64,000 bases of DNA from positions 124,001 to 188,000 of the forward strand of contig NZ_SKFG01000003.1 of NCBI RefSeq assembly GCF_004344915.1. The letters are read 5' to 3'. Below the pieces are notes generated by a model. It saw nothing but the letters and a program-made list of their open reading frames with translations, did not search any database and was not told where the DNA came from. The stretch comes from Paenibacillus albiflavus. Lineage in GTDB: Bacteria > Bacillota > Bacilli > Paenibacillales > NBRC-103111. Below, piece after piece: positions 16,339 to 24,773 of this stretch (within the stretch, counting starts at the first letter, position 1; each line of letters begins with the position of its first letter). Made by a program: the position numbers and the translations under genes.

Positions 16339-17832
16339 ATGCCAGATATAGATAAGCAAAAAATAGTCTCAAGCGTCCCTCAGAAAGGCTTTTTTGGACA
16401 TCCAAGGGGATTATTCACACTCTTCTTCACGGAGTTCTGGGAGCGCTTCTCGTATTACGGCATGCGGGCCATTCTTGTTTTCTATATGTACTACGAACTA
16501 ACCGAAGGTGGATTAGGAATTGATAAGAATGTCTCTCTTGCCATTATGTCGATCTACGGATCACTCGTCTATATGTCTGGTATTATTGGCGGATGGCTAG
16601 CTGATCGGGTAATGGGCAACTCAAAAGCAGTTTTCTATGGCGGTATCTTCATCATGCTCGGCCACATTATTCTGGCAATACCTGGTGACCTGACGCTGTT
16701 TTTTATTTCCTTATCCTTCATCGTGCTCGGCACTGGAATGCTTAAACCAAATGTATCCAATATTGTAGGTGATATCTACAGTGAAGCAGATAATCGCCGT
16801 GATGCAGGATTTAGTATCTTCTATATGGGGATTAACCTCGGCGGATTCGTAGCTCCATTAGTTATCGGAACCATTGGTATGAACTATAACTTTCATTTAG
16901 GGTTTGGTCTTGCCGCTGTTGGTATGTTTTTCGGCATTCTCGTCTTTATGTTTACCCGCAAAAAAAATCTGGGGCTTGCAGGAACTTTTGTTCCGAATCC
17001 TCTCTCTGCCCAGGAAAAGAAGGTAGTATATACTTTATTTAGTCTAGGCGCTGTTGTTATTGCTGTCGTACTTGCCATTACCATATCCATAGGTTTATTT
17101 ACATTCAATACCTTCACCGCCCTTATAGGAATCCTCGGAATTGTGATTCCGACTTGCTATTTCTTCGTCATGTATCGAAGCAAGAAAACAACCGCTACAG
17201 AACGTTCCAGATTGATCGCCTATATTCCTCTATTCATAACTTCTGTTATGTTTTGGGCGATTCAAGAACAAGGCTCTACCATCCTTGCCAATTATGCAGA
17301 TCAACGTACGCAGCTAGACTTTGCAGGCATTCATATCTCACCTGCTTGGTTTCAATCCTTAAATCCGCTATTTATTATTGTTTTCGCACCGGTATTCGCC
17401 TTAATGTGGGTGAAACTCGGCAATCGCCAGCCCTCCATCCCTACCAAGTTCTCGTTGGGCTTATTGTTAGCCGGTTTATCTTTTCTGGTGATCCTTCTGC
17501 CAGCTATTTTAGGCGGTAGTCAGTCACTGGTTAATCCATTATGGCTCGTTCTCAGTTATTTCATTGTCGTGCTTGGAGAATTATGTTTATCGCCAGTAGG
17601 GCTCTCCGCAACGACCAAATTAGCCCCTGCTGCTTTCTCCGCGCAAACGATGAGCTTATGGTTCTTATCCAACGCGGCTGCCCAAGCCATTAATGCACAA
17701 ATCGTTAAATTCTACACACCAGAAACTGAAATGATTTACTTCGGCGTCATTGGAGCGGTCGCTTTCCTGATTAGCTTGGTCCTCTTCGCACTTGCCCCTA
17801 AAATCGAGCATTATATGAAGGGTGTAAGGTGA
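16339..17832 (+). CDS. dtpT: Proton-dependent di/tripeptide transporter (POT/PTR2 family)
   Basis: 497 residues and about 14 hydrophobic segments, the size of bacterial POT proteins. The family motif ExxERFSYYG is near residue 33-42 (TEFWERFSYYGMRAIL). A PTR2 signature follows (FSIFYMGINLGGFVAPLV near 160), and the WAIQEQGST segment near 305. It imports di- and tripeptides with protons. AAGGAGG lies before ATG 16339. The transcript ends at a hairpin at 17866. Confidence 0.94.
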   Translation: MPDIDKQKIVSSVPQKGFFGHPRGLFTLFFTEFWERFSYYGMRAILVFYMYYELTEGGLGIDKNVSLAIMSIYGSLVYMSGIIGGWLADRVMGNSKAVFYGGIFIMLGHIILAIPGDLTLFFISLSFIVLGTGMLKPNVSNIVGDIYSEADNRRDAGFSIFYMGINLGGFVAPLVIGTIGMNYNFHLGFGLAAVGMFFGILVFMFTRKKNLGLAGTFVPNPLSAQEKKVVYTLFSLGAVVIAVVLAITISIGLFTFNTFTALIGILGIVIPTCYFFVMYRSKKTTATERSRLIAYIPLFITSVMFWAIQEQGSTILANYADQRTQLDFAGIHISPAWFQSLNPLFIIVFAPVFALMWVKLGNRQPSIPTKFSLGLLLAGLSFLVILLPAILGGSQSLVNPLWLVLSYFIVVLGELCLSPVGLSATTKLAPAAFSAQTMSLWFLSNAAAQAINAQIVKFYTPETEMIYFGVIGAVAFLISLVLFALAPKIEHYMKGVR

Positions 17833-17836
17833 CAAA

Positions 17837-17859
17837 CAAGAAGAAACGGTTGGGCCGTT
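17837..17859 (-). repeat. Copy of the AACGG-type dispersed palindromic repeat
   Basis: Short stem AACGG...CCGTT with flanking CAAGAAG. It shares the sequence family CAAGAAGAAACGGTn...ACCGT with copies at 32353-32402, 53758-53780 and 62714-62760. Confidence 0.5.
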
Positions 17860-17865
17860 AAATTG

Positions 17866-17900
17866 AAAAAGGACAATCCGTTGATAGGATCGTCCTTTTT
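17866..17900. terminator. Bidirectional terminator between dtpT and the VOC gene
   Basis: GGACAATCC (17871-17879) pairs with GGATCGTCC (17887-17895) with one mismatch; five A's precede and five T's follow, so it can stop both strands. Confidence 0.88.
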
Positions 17901-17929
17901 CTTCGTATTAATGTCATTTTTGCATGCGC

Positions 17930-18625
17930 TTAGTGAATCTGGATACCGTCATTCGTGCAATGCAGTCGGTAAGCAGCATCTTCTTTTTCAATCACGATCG
18001 TATGGAATCCTACCTGTGCTGGATTAGCTGTCTCATGAAGGGACAACCATCCGCGTTCCAGCTTGAACACTCGTTCATGGCCCGATGCAAGTTCTGGAGC
18101 ATCCAGATTGTAAGCAGCAATATAGGCTGATACATCTCGCTCCATATCTTTCGTATTAAACTCTACTCCAGTCAAATGATACGGGGAAGGCCAGGTGCGC
18201 GACCGCTCATATTCTATTAGCCAAGGCATATGAAAGCCTAGGAACGCTGTCTTAAATTCAATATAGGAGCCCTCCTTGAGCGGCGCTTGCTGTATAGTAG
18301 GCCCTATATAAGCAACGTCGCGACTGCTTGCTTCGTCTACGAATGCTTGCATTCCCCCTGTTACTTCCCAAGCTACTCCGAATATTCCTTCCCGTTGCTC
18401 GGCGTACGAAGCAAATGCAGCCCCCAGTGGTGAAGTACGAGCTACATTCGCATCCACTAGTGAAATGAGTTCAATAAACCCAGTTCCCAAGTAGGCTACC
18501 TGTCCTATCGTTCCGGGAAACGGGATGACGGGGTCTGAAAATACAATTCCCGTTGCTTTCTGAATATTATTTACCGTATCTTGCAAATTCCGAACTGCAA
18601 CTGTTATATGATCAAGATAAAGCAT
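17930..18625 (-). CDS. VOC/glyoxalase-like domain protein
   Basis: 231 residues from ATG 18625, preceded by GAAAGGGGCG; the frame is open to 18673 but that would overlap the MerR gene. The N-terminal LDHITVAVRNLQDTV is typical of the vicinal-oxygen-chelate fold, with a second half-domain from about residue 110. This fits the glyoxalase-like_3 group of hypothetical enzymes. The metal ligands cannot be assigned with certainty. It follows the MerR gene by 14 bases, so it is probably co-transcribed with and controlled by it. Confidence 0.85.
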   Translation of the reverse strand: MLYLDHITVAVRNLQDTVNNIQKATGIVFSDPVIPFPGTIGQVAYLGTGFIELISLVDANVARTSPLGAAFASYAEQREGIFGVAWEVTGGMQAFVDEASSRDVAYIGPTIQQAPLKEGSYIEFKTAFLGFHMPWLIEYERSRTWPSPYHLTGVEFNTKDMERDVSAYIAAYNLDAPELASGHERVFKLERGWLSLHETANPAQVGFHTIVIEKEDAAYRLHCTNDGIQIH

Positions 18626-18639
18626 TTGTGCGCCCCTTT

Positions 18640-19017
18640 CTATTGCTTTCCGTTTACTTGCCGCTTTTTCCAATGCTCCACCATCTTCTCCAGCTCAAAT
18701 TCAGCTTCCCTCAGAAGCTCAAGCTGCTGTCTAACATTTTCCAGACGTTGTTCATAAAATGCTACGGCACATTCCGCCTGCCCATCATTGCTATGCTCTG
18801 GAAAGCCCTCGCATTGTTGGAACAGATGTGCCAATTCATCCGTGCTCACGCCCAACTTAAGATAGAGCTGGATCATGCGAACGCGTTCTATGTCCAACTC
18901 ACTATAGTTCCGGTATCCATTTTCTGTCCGGGATGGAGACAAGAGCTGCTTCTCTTCATAATAGCGCAGCGAGCGGAGGCTTACACCGGTTGTTTTCGAC
19001 AATTCACTAATATGCAT
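18640..19017 (-). CDS. MerR-family transcriptional regulator
   Basis: 125 residues. N-terminal winged helix typical of MerR (ISELSKTTGVSLRSLRYYEEKQLLSP), then the dimerisation coiled coil (residues 75-115, many Leu, Glu and Gln). It has one Cys near 90 and one near 104, not the mercury pattern. The promoter in front has a 19-bp spacer (19049-19079), the hallmark of genes that MerR proteins activate by twisting DNA. First gene of a two-gene operon with the VOC protein. Confidence 0.93.
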   Translation of the reverse strand: MHISELSKTTGVSLRSLRYYEEKQLLSPSRTENGYRNYSELDIERVRMIQLYLKLGVSTDELAHLFQQCEGFPEHSNDGQAECAVAFYEQRLENVRQQLELLREAEFELEKMVEHWKKRQVNGKQ

Positions 19018-19048
19018 GTTGGTACCAACTCCTTAAGGCCGTGTGTCT

Positions 19049-19079
19049 ATCTTAAAGGATAACATCATGTGAAAGTCAA
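19049..19079 (-). promoter_or_regulatory. MerR-type promoter with 19-bp spacer
   Basis: On the minus strand the -35 is TTGACT (19079-19074) and the -10 TAAGAT (19054-19049), separated by 19 bases instead of 17. Such long spacers are typical of MerR-controlled promoters. It is placed for autoregulation of the MerR-VOC operon. Confidence 0.65.
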
Positions 19080-19155
19080 TGGGAATTAGGGCAATCCCTT
19101 CTACATAACAAAATCGGCGGACATTACAAATAAGAAAGTCCGCCGATGAATTACC

Positions 19156-20886
19156 TTATGATCCCACGTTCAGTTCCGCACCAATCTCAGCAAGCCGCTT
19201 GCGTGCATCCTGAATTCGGGCCAAATTTGCAGCTTGCTCTTCTGCAGAATCGGAACTTACATTCATCCACTGGATGACCTGCAACTCAAGGAGTCGCGCT
19301 TCATCGACAAGCGCTGATTTACTCCCCTTGTTAGCATACTTATCACGTTCCAGCTCTTCCCACTCCGATAGCGTCCCTTGAAACAGCTTGCCTTTCGATG
19401 ATCCATCTAGTATCAGCAGCCGATTCGCTAACTTGCGAACAAGGTAACGGTCATGCGATACGACGACGAGAGCACCTGAGTAAGCCATTAGCGCTTGCTC
19501 CACTCGCTCCCTTGTATCGATGTCAAAATAATTTGTCGGTTCATCCAGCACCAGCAAGTTCGCTCCGCTAAAATAGAGTTTCAAGAACGCGACACGGCAT
19601 TTCTCCCCCATGCTGAGATCTTTAATTCGCTTGAACACATCATCGCGTGAGAACAAGAAGCAACCAAGAATCGTTCGAGCATATGTCTGCGTCATCGAAG
19701 GCAAGGACAGCAAGCTATCCAGCAAAGTTTCATTTTCTTGTAGTCCTTCAAGCTCCTGTGAAAAGTACCCGATCTTCGTCTGCGGATGAATTTTCACTTC
19801 TCCCGAAGTCGGTGTAAGCTCCCCCAGCATAAGGCGCAGCAAAGTCGACTTGCCCGCACCATTGGGGCCAATGACCGCCAATCGATCCCCACGCTCGATC
19901 GTTGTGGTAAGCTCATCGAACAGCAATCGATCGTAGGCAAAAGATATAGACGTGAGTCGCAGCAACGTTCGCGCGGCAAATTCACTTTCCTGCAATTGCA
20001 TCTTCAGCTGTGGTGTATCTCGCGGCTTATCAACGCTTTCTGCTTCTAGCCGTTCAAGCTCCCGCTCCTTCGCATGGAAGCGAGAAATATTTTTCAACGC
20101 TTTAGCTTTGTAGAAGCTTTTCGTAATGCCAACCTCTACATGGGTAGCCGATTTCTCAGCCTGCATGAACCACTGCTGATAATTCCGAATACATTCTTCG
20201 AGCTCTTTACGAGCCTGTTCCTGTTTTCGATACAGCGCCTCTTGTGTGCGTCTCTCCAGCTCTTTTTGCTCCATGTAATCGGTATAGCCACCCTTGTACT
20301 TGCGGCTACCATTCGCCGTAATCTCGCATATCCCATCTGCCACCGCATCGATGAACGCGCGGTCATGCGACACGAACAGAACCGTTCCCGGATAAGAACG
20401 AACCCATTCTTCGAGCCATATGAGTGATTCCGCATCCAAATGATTCGTCGGTTCGTCCAACAGCAGCAGCTTTGGCTCATTGACCATCAGCCTTGCAAGC
20501 TGCGCTCGCGTCTTTTGACCACCGCTTAACTGCCTATATGGCAAATACCAGGTTTCGGGATCGAGCTTGAGCTGACGCAGTCTTTTCTCCACTTTCCACT
20601 GCTCGCCATTATCTGACATCACATAATCAATCGTCAGCAGATCAGGCTCTACATCGATATGCTGATCCAGCCAGCCCCACTCACTGATTGGCAATTTCCG
20701 TTCAATCACCCCTCCATCGGCTGTCGCTCGATTCGTTAAGATATACAGCAAAGTCGACTTGCCGACACCATTGCGTCCAAACAAAGCAATACGCTCCCCC
20801 TGCATGAGCTCCAAGTCTACCTTTTCCCAAATAACGCGTCCGTCCCATTCTTTGCAGAGTCCATTTATTTTCAAGATCATAGTCAT
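19156..20886 (-). CDS. ABC-F ATPase, probable antibiotic-resistance ribosome protection protein
   Basis: 576 residues with two ABC domains and no membrane segment, so not a transporter. Domain 1: Walker A GRNGVGKST near residue 40, signature LSGGQKTRA, Walker B LLLLDEPTNHLD. An interdomain linker with many Glu/Lys/Gln follows (about 210-310). Domain 2: GPNGAGKST, LSMGEKCRV, LLVLDEPTNYFD, and the switch His in VVSHDRYL. A short C-terminal extension ends the protein. ARE ABC-F proteins displace antibiotics from the ribosome; others regulate translation. A leader peptide and attenuator upstream (20997-21023, 20913-20939) favour the resistance type. The ATG at 20886 is preferred to those at 20985 and 20898, which lack a usable site. 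Confidence 0.88.
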   Translation of the reverse strand: MTMILKINGLCKEWDGRVIWEKVDLELMQGERIALFGRNGVGKSTLLYILTNRATADGGVIERKLPISEWGWLDQHIDVEPDLLTIDYVMSDNGEQWKVEKRLRQLKLDPETWYLPYRQLSGGQKTRAQLARLMVNEPKLLLLDEPTNHLDAESLIWLEEWVRSYPGTVLFVSHDRAFIDAVADGICEITANGSRKYKGGYTDYMEQKELERRTQEALYRKQEQARKELEECIRNYQQWFMQAEKSATHVEVGITKSFYKAKALKNISRFHAKERELERLEAESVDKPRDTPQLKMQLQESEFAARTLLRLTSISFAYDRLLFDELTTTIERGDRLAVIGPNGAGKSTLLRLMLGELTPTSGEVKIHPQTKIGYFSQELEGLQENETLLDSLLSLPSMTQTYARTILGCFLFSRDDVFKRIKDLSMGEKCRVAFLKLYFSGANLLVLDEPTNYFDIDTRERVEQALMAYSGALVVVSHDRYLVRKLANRLLILDGSSKGKLFQGTLSEWEELERDKYANKGSKSALVDEARLLELQVIQWMNVSSDSAEEQAANLARIQDARKRLAEIGAELNVGS

Positions 20887-20912
20887 AGTCTGTTCCATCC
20901 TTTCGTATACGC

Positions 20913-20939
20913 AAAAAAACCGTAGACAGATGTCTACGG
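20913..20939 (-). terminator. Attenuator (terminator) in the ABC-F leader
   Basis: On the minus strand CCGTAGAC (20939-20932) pairs perfectly with GTCTACGG (20927-20920) with a 4-base loop, then seven T's (20919-20913). It ends 27 bases before the ABC-F start and follows a small leader ORF, the layout of antibiotic-induced attenuation control. Confidence 0.85.
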
Positions 20940-20996
20940 CATAATAGGTATTTGGACGAACGGAATAGAACAGGGGTAACAACACGGACCAAGAAT

Positions 20997-21023
20997 TTAA
21001 AAAACAAACCTCTTGCGTGTCAC
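20997..21023 (-). CDS. Leader peptide MTRKRFVF upstream of the ABC-F gene
   Basis: Eight-codon ORF with GTG start (21023) and TAA stop. AAGGG lies 6 bases before the start. It encodes MTRKRFVF. The Arg-Lys-Arg run fits the plus-x-plus motif at which macrolide-bound ribosomes stall in several known leader peptides. It precedes the attenuator by about 57 bases. The two together suggest that a stalled ribosome lets RNA polymerase read into the ABC-F gene. I did not find a clear antiterminator pairing. Confidence 0.5.
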   Translation of the reverse strand: MTRKRFVF

Positions 21024-21247
21024 AATATACCCTTGAACCTTGAGCAGATATACAACCAATTAGCCCAAATCAACATACGAATCCCGTTCGCACTACACAA
21101 CTATGGCGTAGAACGTCATCTGTCACTTATTTTCATTTAGCAACATAAATGAGGAATTTCGTATCTTACTTCATCAGACTAATGGGTACCTCCGCTATCT
21201 AAAGATTTACATTTAGTATATGCAATCTGCTTGTAGAGTGCAAGGGT

Positions 21248-22162
21248 TTAGTTATTACTGAATTGTCGCTGGACATACAGTCCTATATTCCGAATTGCCT
21301 GCTGGGCTTCAGGAAGCATGTAAGCCAACGTGTGAAACACACTCCACATCTCTTCCCATATTTCTAGCGTAACCTCTACGCCTGCCGCTCTTGCACGATC
21401 AGCAAACCGCGTCGAATCACTAAGTAAAACTTCATGATCACCAACTTGAATGAACAGACTAGGCAATCCATGCAAGTTCATGTTTAATGGTGATAACAGA
21501 GCTGGAACTGCCCCTGACCAGTTGCCGAGATAATCATTTACAATCCGCCCACTCGTCAGCAAGCTTCCTGTTGGATCAAGCGCCGCACGGCTTACGTACG
21601 AATCCCCATCCAAGTGTACAAGATCCGTATGAGGCGACATGAGAAACGCTCCTCTTGGAAGTTCATCCCCAGCATCACGCAACGACAACAAAGTCATTAA
21701 GGCTAGACTGCCGCCTACCGAATCTCCTCCAAGCACAATATCGCGTGCTGAGTATCCCTGATCGAGCAGCCAGTGATAAGCGCTGAGGCAATCCTCATTA
21801 GCAGCTGGATAAGGATATTCTGGCGCAAGGCGATAATCCACAGTTAGCACACTGACTCCACTTGCCATCGATATTCGTGCTGCAAGGTCGCGATAGAATT
21901 CGCAGCTTCCCGCAATAAATCCACCACCGTGAAAGTAGAGAATCACCTTTTGATCAGCTACATCCTTTTGTCCTCTCACCCATTCGCCATGTAATTGCCC
22001 GATTACCGCATCCTCCACAACAATGTCTGGAAGCATAGGAAATCTCGCTGCAGCCTCATTCATACCTTGACGAATTTGCTCGACCGACTGATGAGCATAA
22101 TCACTTGTTTGCTTCAAAACATGTTTAATCGCTTGAAGCTGCTCTTGACTCGTCTTCTCCAT
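21248..22162 (-). CDS. Alpha/beta hydrolase, hormone-sensitive-lipase family
   Basis: 304 residues from ATG 22162 after AGGAGG. The HSL motif HGGGF is near residue 79, the nucleophile elbow GDSVG near 152, Asp in QVGDHEVLL near 250, and catalytic His in SVFHTLAY near 280. These enzymes hydrolyse small esters or acyl glycerides in the cytoplasm. Preceded by a MerR gene ending 64 bases upstream, and probably regulated by it. A different esterase at 10315 shares the fold only. Confidence 0.92.
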   Translation of the reverse strand: MEKTSQEQLQAIKHVLKQTSDYAHQSVEQIRQGMNEAAARFPMLPDIVVEDAVIGQLHGEWVRGQKDVADQKVILYFHGGGFIAGSCEFYRDLAARISMASGVSVLTVDYRLAPEYPYPAANEDCLSAYHWLLDQGYSARDIVLGGDSVGGSLALMTLLSLRDAGDELPRGAFLMSPHTDLVHLDGDSYVSRAALDPTGSLLTSGRIVNDYLGNWSGAVPALLSPLNMNLHGLPSLFIQVGDHEVLLSDSTRFADRARAAGVEVTLEIWEEMWSVFHTLAYMLPEAQQAIRNIGLYVQRQFSNN

Positions 22163-22226
22163 ATAATTCCTCCTACCAAGCTTTGATAAAACTATTCTAA
22201 AGCCTGTAGTCGGATACAAGGTCAAG

Positions 22227-22634
22227 TTAGGATTTCATATGCAGAATGTCCAACAATTCCTGTATTTCAGGTGCCTTATGAGAAGCCTGCAAATCCGATT
22301 TCAGATGAGACAGCATCGCTTTCGTCTTCTCTTTCTGAGCAATTTCCTGATTGATGCCTTCGATCTTCCGATCAATTAATGCTACAAAATCCGCAATGCT
22401 GACGCTGCTAGCAGTAGATGCTGTCAGTGCCTTGCGAATTTCCTTGAGCGTAAATCCGCACGACTTGGCATTTTTGATAAACGCAAGCCTAACCAGCACC
22501 TCTTCCGAATACAGCCGATAACCCGCTTCCGAACGGATTGGCGATGGGATAAGTCCATGATTCTCATAATATCTGAGCGTTTCGATATTCACATTCGCCA
22601 TACTCGCAATTTGTCCCCGAAGATAGCCTTCCAT
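22227..22634 (-). CDS. MerR-family transcriptional regulator
   Basis: 135 residues, GAGGGGAG upstream of ATG 22634. Winged helix: IASMANVNIETLRYYENHGLIPSP; then the typical VLVRLAFIKNAKSCGFTLKEI; then a helical dimerisation part with a single Cys near residue 68. Members with this form respond to drugs or redox signals; the effector is not evident. It leads the esterase gene on the same strand and is the likely regulator of that operon. Confidence 0.92.
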   Translation of the reverse strand: MEGYLRGQIASMANVNIETLRYYENHGLIPSPIRSEAGYRLYSEEVLVRLAFIKNAKSCGFTLKEIRKALTASTASSVSIADFVALIDRKIEGINQEIAQKEKTKAMLSHLKSDLQASHKAPEIQELLDILHMKS

Positions 22635-22680
22635 CCGCAGTTCTCCCCTCAGCTCTATCCAACAAAATTTGTAACACTAA

Positions 22681-22721
22681 ACAAAAACAGGCTACGAATC
22701 AATCGATTCCGAAGCCTGTTT
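22681..22721 (-). terminator. Terminator of the zinc-ribbon gene
   Basis: ACAGGCT (22687-22693) pairs with AGCCTGT (22713-22719), with an inner GAATC/GATTC pair; five T's follow on the minus strand. It sits 40 bases after the stop of the gene at 22764, upstream of the MerR gene. Confidence 0.85.
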
Positions 22722-22763
22722 CTATTGCTTAAACTATAATTAAGTATAATCCATTTTATCCCA

Positions 22764-22973
22764 CTAGCCAAAAAATAAATCGAGTATATTGCTTGCTCTG
22801 GACGACTTCTTGTTATAGAATTCCGAATACCCGCAGTTTTTGCAGTACACCACGATGAATTGATTATGCTGAATATCGAACATTTTAGATAAGCCCGTTC
22901 CTGTCATGGCAACTTCCTTCTGTTCAGCGTCTCTACTTCCACATTTGATGCATCCTTGACCTTGATGGTTCAT
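22764..22973 (-). CDS. Zinc-ribbon protein (DUF2082-like)
   Basis: 69 residues. Two CxxC pairs (CIKCGS near residue 9, CKNCGYSEFY near 45) form a probable zinc ribbon. The middle GTGLSKMFDIQHNQF is the conserved block of the DUF2082 family, small proteins thought to bind nucleic acid. AGGAGAG lies 7 bases before ATG 22973; the longer frame would start at TTG 22979. Function unknown. It is divergent from the gene at 23156. Confidence 0.78.
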   Translation of the reverse strand: MNHQGQGCIKCGSRDAEQKEVAMTGTGLSKMFDIQHNQFIVVYCKNCGYSEFYNKKSSRASNILDLFFG

Positions 22974-23155
22974 GACCAATCTCTCCTAGTTGAACATTTT
23001 TAATATATAGTATATACGTTTCTATTCAAATCTAGTTTCAATGGTATGACCAAGGCTCAATGTATATCGCTTGCCCTATTGACCAATACAAGTAAACAAA
23101 TGGTAAGATACTTCTAGAGCCACTCGAAATTGATAAAAAGAAAGGTTGATCCCCT

Positions 23156-23929
23156 ATGCAACATTCGTTCACGATCGAACCCTATACATACATTGCCTTC
23201 CAGAGCGAGGCCGAATTGATTGATCATTGCAAGCAATGGGGCTTGCTATCCGACAAGGCTTCCAAATCCAAAGCATTTTATTACAAAAGAGGCAGTCAAA
23301 ATCTCCCTTGTGAAATTGTCGGCTTCGTTGATAAAGTAACTGCGGTAATCAAGCTGGACAACGGTCAGACCCACTGCATTCACCCTTCCTACTTAAAGGA
23401 AATGCAGGCCGCAAATTTCAGTCAGAAGCTAACATCGGCAGCAGAACAAGCAACAGGTAGTGAACCAGCCAAGGATGAGACGCTGCTGGCCGCACAGACC
23501 GAAGTGCCCCAAGAGACTATACTAGAATCTGAGCCAGCTTCTAACGAAGAGTCCTTACTGGAGGCCCCTGAAATTACCGCTGCGCCAAAGACCAAGGCGA
23601 AGAAGGAGAAGGCACCAAAGCTGCAGCTTCCTGAAGACAAAGTCAAAATGACCGCTATCGTACAAGAATTTACAACAGTACCGAATCATTTTTCCGATAA
23701 TGATGATGAAGTGGTGATCTATGAAGCTGTTGCGATCACGGAACCAGAAGAAGTTCAGATTGGAACCGCTTGGTCAAGCCATAGCGCAACACTGAAGAAA
23801 CTTGAGCTCGAGGTCGGCGATAAGATCATCTTCGAGGGCAAAATCGTAGCTAAGAAACTTACGAAGCACCCCGTCCCATACAAAATCAACAACCCTGGCA
23901 AAATTGTCAAGAATCCTGCGGAAAGCTAG
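23156..23929 (+). CDS. Unknown two-domain protein with a low-complexity linker
   Basis: 257 residues, AAAGGTTG before ATG 23156. Residues 1-90 form a compact domain (FTIEPYTYIAFQSEAELI at the start, an SH3-like or OB-like VGFVDKVTAVIKL in the middle). Residues 95-165 are Ala/Glu/Pro/Lys-rich and probably disordered. Residues 165-257 form a second, beta-rich domain (VGDKIIFEGKIVAKKL near the end, OB-fold-like by eye). No signal peptide. Not recognised. It lies next to the 325-bp tandem repeats, which begin 60 bases after its stop. Confidence 0.78.
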   Translation: MQHSFTIEPYTYIAFQSEAELIDHCKQWGLLSDKASKSKAFYYKRGSQNLPCEIVGFVDKVTAVIKLDNGQTHCIHPSYLKEMQAANFSQKLTSAAEQATGSEPAKDETLLAAQTEVPQETILESEPASNEESLLEAPEITAAPKTKAKKEKAPKLQLPEDKVKMTAIVQEFTTVPNHFSDNDDEVVIYEAVAITEPEEVQIGTAWSSHSATLKKLELEVGDKIIFEGKIVAKKLTKHPVPYKINNPGKIVKNPAES

Positions 23930-23987
23930 GCGCAGTACTGATTTAAAGACGAGGTTAGCTTTGCACCAATTTCAATCATTCGGTGCT

Positions 23988-24665
23988 CAGAATGCAGACT
24001 CAGCTAGTTACTTTAGGGACTCTGTGACTTGTGACGGATTACGATTGGATGACTGAACTTGGTAATGCTTGTGCATCGAGCTTTGAATGTATTCTGTACA
24101 TTCAAAGCCATGAATTCTTGCTAAATTTAGCGTTTGCCTGCGTTTGTGCAGGCAAATTGCCACAGAATAAGCAAATCAGCACATCGAGCTACTTTTGGCT
24201 GTATGAAATGCAGGCAAACTCACATTTTTCCCTTACATGCTGAATTTAACTGCACAAAATGCAGGCTAAACTCACATGCCGACTATCGGAGCTAATTTCC
24301 ACGCACAGAATGCAGAATGCAGACATAGTTAGTTACTTTATGGACTCTGTGACTTGTGGCGGATTACGATTGGGTGACTGAACTTGGTAAGGCTTGTGCA
24401 TCGAGCTTTGAATGTATTCCATACATTCAAATCCATGAATTCTTGCCAAAATTAGCGTTTGCCTGCATTGTGTGCAGGCAAATTGCCACGGAATAAGCAA
24501 ATCAGCACATCGTGCTGTTTTTGGCTGTATGGAATGCAGGCAAACTTACATTTTTCCCTTCCACCCTGATTTTGACTGCATAGAATGCAGGCTAAACTCA
24601 CATGCCGACTATCGAAGCTAATTTTCACGCACAGAATACAGAATACAGAATGCAGACTCAGCTCA
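23988..24665. repeat. Two tandem ~325-bp direct repeats plus the start of a third
   Basis: The unit starting CAGAATGCAGAC at 23988 recurs at 24313 and starts again at 24646 (first spacing 325 bp, second 333). The two full copies are about 90% alike by eye. Each carries palindromes: CTTTGAATGT with ACATTCAAAG, and TTTGCCTGC with GCAGGCAAA. Each also holds shorter internal modules around ATGCAGGCAAACTCACAT. A 7-base run (CAGAATG/CAGAATA) marks the junctions. No coding frame with a ribosome binding site is present; open frames here are by chance. The 844-bp gap 23930-24773 contains only this repeat and the terminator at 24721. Confidence 0.9.
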
Positions 24666-24720
24666 GATAACTCGACCAATCAGCTTGCAAGGTAGACATC
24701 ACTTTTACCCACCACATAAA

Positions 24721-24763
24721 AAGAGGGCCATCCTTAGCAATTGCTCAGGAACGGCCCTCTTCC
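24721..24763 (-). terminator. Terminator of the UroD-like gene
   Basis: AAGAGGGCC (24721-24729) pairs with GGCCCTCTT (24753-24761). It lies 11 bases after the stop of the gene at 24774. The T-rich end on the minus strand is short (TTTTTATG). Confidence 0.8.
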
Positions 24764-24773
24764 TTGTATCTAA

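Noticed and set aside
21186-21199. GGTACC-containing segment before the ABC-F leader and the esterase end, looked at as a T-box
   Set aside because: It lacks the conserved TGGNACCGCG context and the Specifier/AG-bulge stems; the sequence reads GGAGGTACCC, more like a chance ribosome site.
24031-24243. 70-codon ORF and a 75-codon reverse ORF in the tandem repeat
   Set aside because: They follow the repeat unit, have no ribosome site, and are broken between copies.
23988-24665. CRISPR array
   Set aside because: Repeat units are ~325 bp without short regular spacers, and there are no cas genes.
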